A stretch of 64,000 nt of DNA from contig CACILL010000001.1 in NCBI GenBank assembly GCA_902587545.1, forward strand, positions 267,300-331,299, in the 5' to 3' direction. The notes under the pieces are model-generated. The model saw nothing but the letters and a program-made list of their open reading frames with translations. It searched no databases and was not told the DNA's origin. Both the position numbers and the translations under genes were made by a program. Below, piece by piece: positions 61,136-64,000 of the stretch. The stretch comes from an uncultured SAR86 cluster bacterium (lineage in GTDB: Bacteria > Pseudomonadota > Gammaproteobacteria > Magnimaribacterales > AG-339-G14). The stretch's first letter is position 1; every line of letters begins with the position of its first letter.

Positions 61136-62391
61136 AGTTTTATTTTTATTGTTTTTTTTGTGTATCAAACTTTGTTTTTTCAGAAGTTAATTTTCTTGAT
61201 CGCATTGCCGTAATTGTTGATGAAGGCGTCATTATGGAGTCGGAGGTAAATGACGCGCTAGAGAACACCATAAATAATTTCAAACAAAATGGAGAAAGAT
61301 TACCTCCAGAAGAAATACTTTTTAGGAGAGTTTTAGAAAGATTGATTATGGATGAAATTCTTTTACAAAAGGCTAAAAAATTTGGTGTCAGAATAACTGA
61401 CCAAGAATTAAATGAAACTCTTGCTACTTTTGCTGATCAAGATGGTCTTACTCTTCAGGAATTCAAATTAAAAATTGAAAATGAAGAAAACAAATCTTTT
61501 AAAGATTTTAGAGAGGAAATGAAAAAAGAAATGGTCAAAAGAAGAATTCAATCTGGACTTGTAAGACCTAAAGTTATGATTTCAGAGAAAGAGGTAATGA
61601 ATTACATAAAGTCTGCAGAAGGTGAAAGTCTCATTACAATTGAGTACAAAATAAATCAAATTTTATTAAAAGATGATAAAGAAGAAGAGCTATTGAATTT
61701 ATCTAATAAAATTATTTCTGAAATTAATGAGGGTCTTCCTTTCAAAGAGGCATCAAAAAAATACTCTTTTCTTTTTGATAGCGATGACAAAGGAAGTTTA
61801 GGATGGAGGACAAGATCTCAAATACCAACTTTATTTGTAGATAATGTTACAAAAATGGAAAAGGATGAAGTTTTCGGCCCAATAATGAGTGGAGCAGGAG
61901 CACATATAATTAAACTAGAAGATATAAGAGGAGACACTATAAAAACAGAACCACAAACTCTTGTTCAACACATCCTTATTCAAGAGTCCGAAATAAGAAG
62001 CGAAAAACAAGCAAAAGATCTCATAAATAGTCTTTATGAAAGAATTAAAAGTGGTGAAGAAATTGGAATCTTAGCAAGAGTATTTTCAGATGATCCTGGT
62101 TCAAAACTTGATGGAGGGAAGTTAGATTGGGCTCCAGAGGGAACATACGATAAAAAGTTCGAAGAAGTTATGCAAAAAACTGCAATTAATGATTTTAGTA
62201 AGCCTTTTAAAAGTTCTTTTGGCTGGCACATTTTAAAAGTACTTGAAAGAAGAGAAAAAAATATTTCTGAGGACCTTCTAAAAGACAAAGCTTATGGAAT
62301 AATTTTCCAAAGAAAATATAGAGAACAACTTGAAAATACCCTTGAAGAAATCAGATCTGAAGCTTTCGTAGACATAAAAATTTCTTCATGA
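61132..62391 (+). CDS. surA: Periplasmic chaperone/peptidyl-prolyl isomerase SurA
   Basis: SurA folds outer-membrane proteins including LptD. A signal peptide (about residues 1-18) precedes the N-terminal chaperone helices (VDEGVIMESEVNDAL), then two parvulin domains: about 165-265 with KGSLGWRTRSQIPTLF, and about 280-375 with GGKLDWAPEGTYDKKFE and PFKSSFGWHILKV. The 419-residue length is normal. ATGA-type overlaps on both sides couple lptD, surA and pdxA. Confidence 0.95.
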   Translation: MKFYFYCFFCVSNFVFSEVNFLDRIAVIVDEGVIMESEVNDALENTINNFKQNGERLPPEEILFRRVLERLIMDEILLQKAKKFGVRITDQELNETLATFADQDGLTLQEFKLKIENEENKSFKDFREEMKKEMVKRRIQSGLVRPKVMISEKEVMNYIKSAEGESLITIEYKINQILLKDDKEEELLNLSNKIISEINEGLPFKEASKKYSFLFDSDDKGSLGWRTRSQIPTLFVDNVTKMEKDEVFGPIMSGAGAHIIKLEDIRGDTIKTEPQTLVQHILIQESEIRSEKQAKDLINSLYERIKSGEEIGILARVFSDDPGSKLDGGKLDWAPEGTYDKKFEEVMQKTAINDFSKPFKSSFGWHILKVLERREKNISEDLLKDKAYGIIFQRKYREQLENTLEEIRSEAFVDIKISS

Positions 62392-63332
62392 CCAAATTTT
62401 TTATTTCGCCGGGTGATCCTGCTGGCATTGGTCCTGAAGTAACTCTTAAAGCCTTATCAAAAAATAAAAAGATACAAAATAACTTTATCCTGGCAGGAGA
62501 TAAAAATTTATATCAAGACCTCATTAGTGCAAACAATCTCGATCTTAATTTGATCGAAGAGGATTCTGATGACGAAGGCGTTATTTTCAAACATTTTCCT
62601 CTCGAGAAAAATGTTTCAATTGGCAATCCAGATGTAGGCAATGCAAACTATATCATTGACATTCTTTCTCATGGTGCTCTAGGTTGTCTCAAAAATGAAT
62701 TCAAAGGTCTCATTACTGGGCCAATAAATAAAGAGTTGATAAATCAATCAGGATTTGAATTCTCTGGACATACGGAGTTTCTTGCAGATATTTCTAATGT
62801 TAAAAAAGTAGTAATGCTTTTAATGAACACAAAATTAAAGATTGCTCTTCTTACCACTCATATTCCACTCTCTGAAGTACCTTCCAAAATCTCAAAAAAA
62901 AATCTAGAAGAGACCATTTCTATTATTTCTGATGAGTTTGAAAATACTTGGAAAATTAAAAATCCATCTATCTGTCTTTTGGGCCTTAATCCCCATGCCG
63001 GTGAAGGAGGCTATATTGGTCATGAGGAAGAGGACATTTTAAAGCCTTTTGTGAATTCCTCGCCTAAAAATGTTTACGGCCCAATATCCGCAGATACGGC
63101 ATTTATTGAAGAAAATATAAATAAGTATGATGTTTTTCTTGCCATGTATCACGATCAAGGTTTACCCGTAATTAAATCAATGGGTTTTGGCAATACGCTA
63201 AACGTAACTTTGGGATTACCCTTTGTTAGAATCTCAGTAGATCATGGGACAGCTTATGAAATAGCGGGAAAAAATAAGGCTGATTTTTCTAGCATGGACG
63301 AAGCTTTAAAGACATCTTTTTCACTGCTTTAA
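62388..63332 (+). CDS. pdxA: 4-hydroxythreonine-4-phosphate dehydrogenase PdxA
   Basis: PdxA oxidises 4-phosphohydroxy-L-threonine in pyridoxal phosphate synthesis. Motifs are SPGDPAGIGPEVTLKA, GPINKE, FSGHTEFLAD (metal His), LNPHAGEGGYIGHEE, GPISADTAF, YHDQGLPVIK, and FVRISVDHGTAYEIAG. The 314-residue length is slightly short of the usual 330. It overlaps surA by 4 bases and precedes rsmA by one. Confidence 0.96.
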   Translation: MTKFFISPGDPAGIGPEVTLKALSKNKKIQNNFILAGDKNLYQDLISANNLDLNLIEEDSDDEGVIFKHFPLEKNVSIGNPDVGNANYIIDILSHGALGCLKNEFKGLITGPINKELINQSGFEFSGHTEFLADISNVKKVVMLLMNTKLKIALLTTHIPLSEVPSKISKKNLEETISIISDEFENTWKIKNPSICLLGLNPHAGEGGYIGHEEEDILKPFVNSSPKNVYGPISADTAFIEENINKYDVFLAMYHDQGLPVIKSMGFGNTLNVTLGLPFVRISVDHGTAYEIAGKNKADFSSMDEALKTSFSLL

Positions 63333-63333
63333 G

Positions 63334-64000
63334 ATGCAAGCAAAAAAAAGATTTGGGCAAAACTTTTTAACAGACAAAAAATTATTAGAAGATTTAGTAG
63401 ATCTTGTCAACATTGCTTCTGACGATAGGGTTTTAGAAATTGGTCCTGGAAAGGGAGACTTAACAAAAATACTCATAAATATTTGTGACTCTTATTTAGG
63501 AGTAGAATTAGATAAGGATTTATTAGTCTTTTTAAAAAATAAGTTCCCAAAAAATATAAATGCTTTTATTGATGGAGATATCTTGAAATTAAGCCCCTCA
63601 GAAATTTATGCCTCAAATGAGTTTAGAGTTATTGGAAATATTCCCTATAACATATCAAGTCCAATCTTAGATTGGTGCGAAAAGCATTATGAAAAAATTC
63701 TTGACATGCATTTCATGCTTCAAAAAGAGTTTGCTTTAAGGTGTGCTGGGAATGAAAAGACTTCATCATATGGGAGGTTAAGTGTCATTTGCAATTATTT
63801 ATACGAGATCACAATTTTAAAAAAAGTTTCAAAGGAATTTTTTAATCCTGAACCCAAAGTAGATAGCTTATTTGTGAGATTTTCCCCAAAGAAAAAAAAA
63901 ATAAATCAAAAAGAGTTACACAATTTAAAGAAAGTTACGCGGGCTTTGTTCAATAAAAAGAGAAAAAAAATTTCCAATTCTCTTGAAGACATTCTTCTTA
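63334..64000 (+). CDS. rsmA: 16S rRNA dimethyladenosine transferase RsmA/KsgA, 3'-truncated
   Basis: RsmA dimethylates A1518 and A1519 of 16S rRNA. The N-terminus reads MQAKKRFGQNFLTD, with the SAM motif EIGPGKGDLT and the catalytic GNIPYNIS, both diagnostic. The ATG at 63334 starts one base after the pdxA stop. The frame is open to the right edge, covering about 222 of the expected 260-270 residues, so the end of the C-terminal domain is outside the window. Confidence 0.95.
   Translation, partial: MQAKKRFGQNFLTDKKLLEDLVDLVNIASDDRVLEIGPGKGDLTKILINICDSYLGVELDKDLLVFLKNKFPKNINAFIDGDILKLSPSEIYASNEFRVIGNIPYNISSPILDWCEKHYEKILDMHFMLQKEFALRCAGNEKTSSYGRLSVICNYLYEITILKKVSKEFFNPEPKVDSLFVRFSPKKKKINQKELHNLKKVTRALFNKKRKKISNSLEDILL

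Overview
This is an AT-rich, gene-dense chromosomal segment from a bacterium whose gene order is gammaproteobacterial: coaBC-dut, rpmB-rpmG, zapA-6S RNA-fau beside pepP-ubiH, dnaG-rpoD-tRNA, fis-purH-purD, rpe-trpEGDC and lptD-surA-pdxA-rsmA. Low GC, very short intergenic gaps, many 4-base start/stop overlaps, interlocked convergent gene ends and large TonB-dependent receptors point to a streamlined marine lineage (SAR86-like or a similar AT-rich group). The taxonomic placement is inference from gene order and composition. No phage, insertion sequence, CRISPR array, rRNA or plasmid function was seen.

Layout. 1-14.0 kb is housekeeping: nnrD (left-truncated), tsaE, priA, an L31 with an acidic tail, typA, dut, coaBC, rpmB-rpmG-maf, lnt, an L,D-transpeptidase, a glutathione peroxidase, rpiA, ilvA and fau. 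14.0-17.3 kb carries 6S RNA, zapA, a small coiled-coil partner, pepP and a UbiH-family monooxygenase. 17.2-24.5 kb is the most distinctive block: hemC(D)-hemB-hemE-hemH-hemF-hemG as one operon, divergent from a C4-type hemA (5-aminolevulinate synthase). Together they span every step from glycine and succinyl-CoA to haem if the C-terminal half of HemC is a uroporphyrinogen-III synthase. 24.7-31.2 kb is an iron-uptake block: a siderophore-type TonB receptor, an FTR1 permease and a second, very large TonB receptor, with three clear Fur boxes.

31.2-42.1 kb is mixed: tesA divergent from a YbbA/YbbP exporter; a run of small genes (S51 peptidase, secreted hypothetical, DUF1330, a 52-residue membrane peptide, hotdog thioesterase); a leftward cluster containing a YliI-type glucose/sorbosone dehydrogenase whose only plausible start codon is ATT; an acyl-CoA dehydrogenase; and a tandem pair of COQ4-like proteins. 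42.1-47.9 kb is rsmE-gshB-ruvX-dnaG-rpoD-tRNA(CAU). 47.9-51.6 kb is sixA-fis-purH-purD. 51.6-59.0 kb is a nine-gene leftward operon: SDR, amgK, murU, rpe, DUF192, trpE, trpG, trpD, trpC. 59.1-64 kb is lptD-surA-pdxA-rsmA, cut by the right edge.

Functional links. The haem operon lies next to Fur-controlled iron import, so iron supply and the haem pathway share a neighbourhood. HemF needs O2 and HemG passes electrons to quinone, and a quinone-biosynthesis monooxygenase (ubiH) converges on hemG. Cell-envelope work (amgK-murU recycling, lptD-surA, lnt, L,D-transpeptidase) is spread over the window. There is no intergenic stretch over 300 bases; the longest are the 6S RNA region (14018-14217) and 24510-24747, which holds a terminator and an unexplained nested hairpin.
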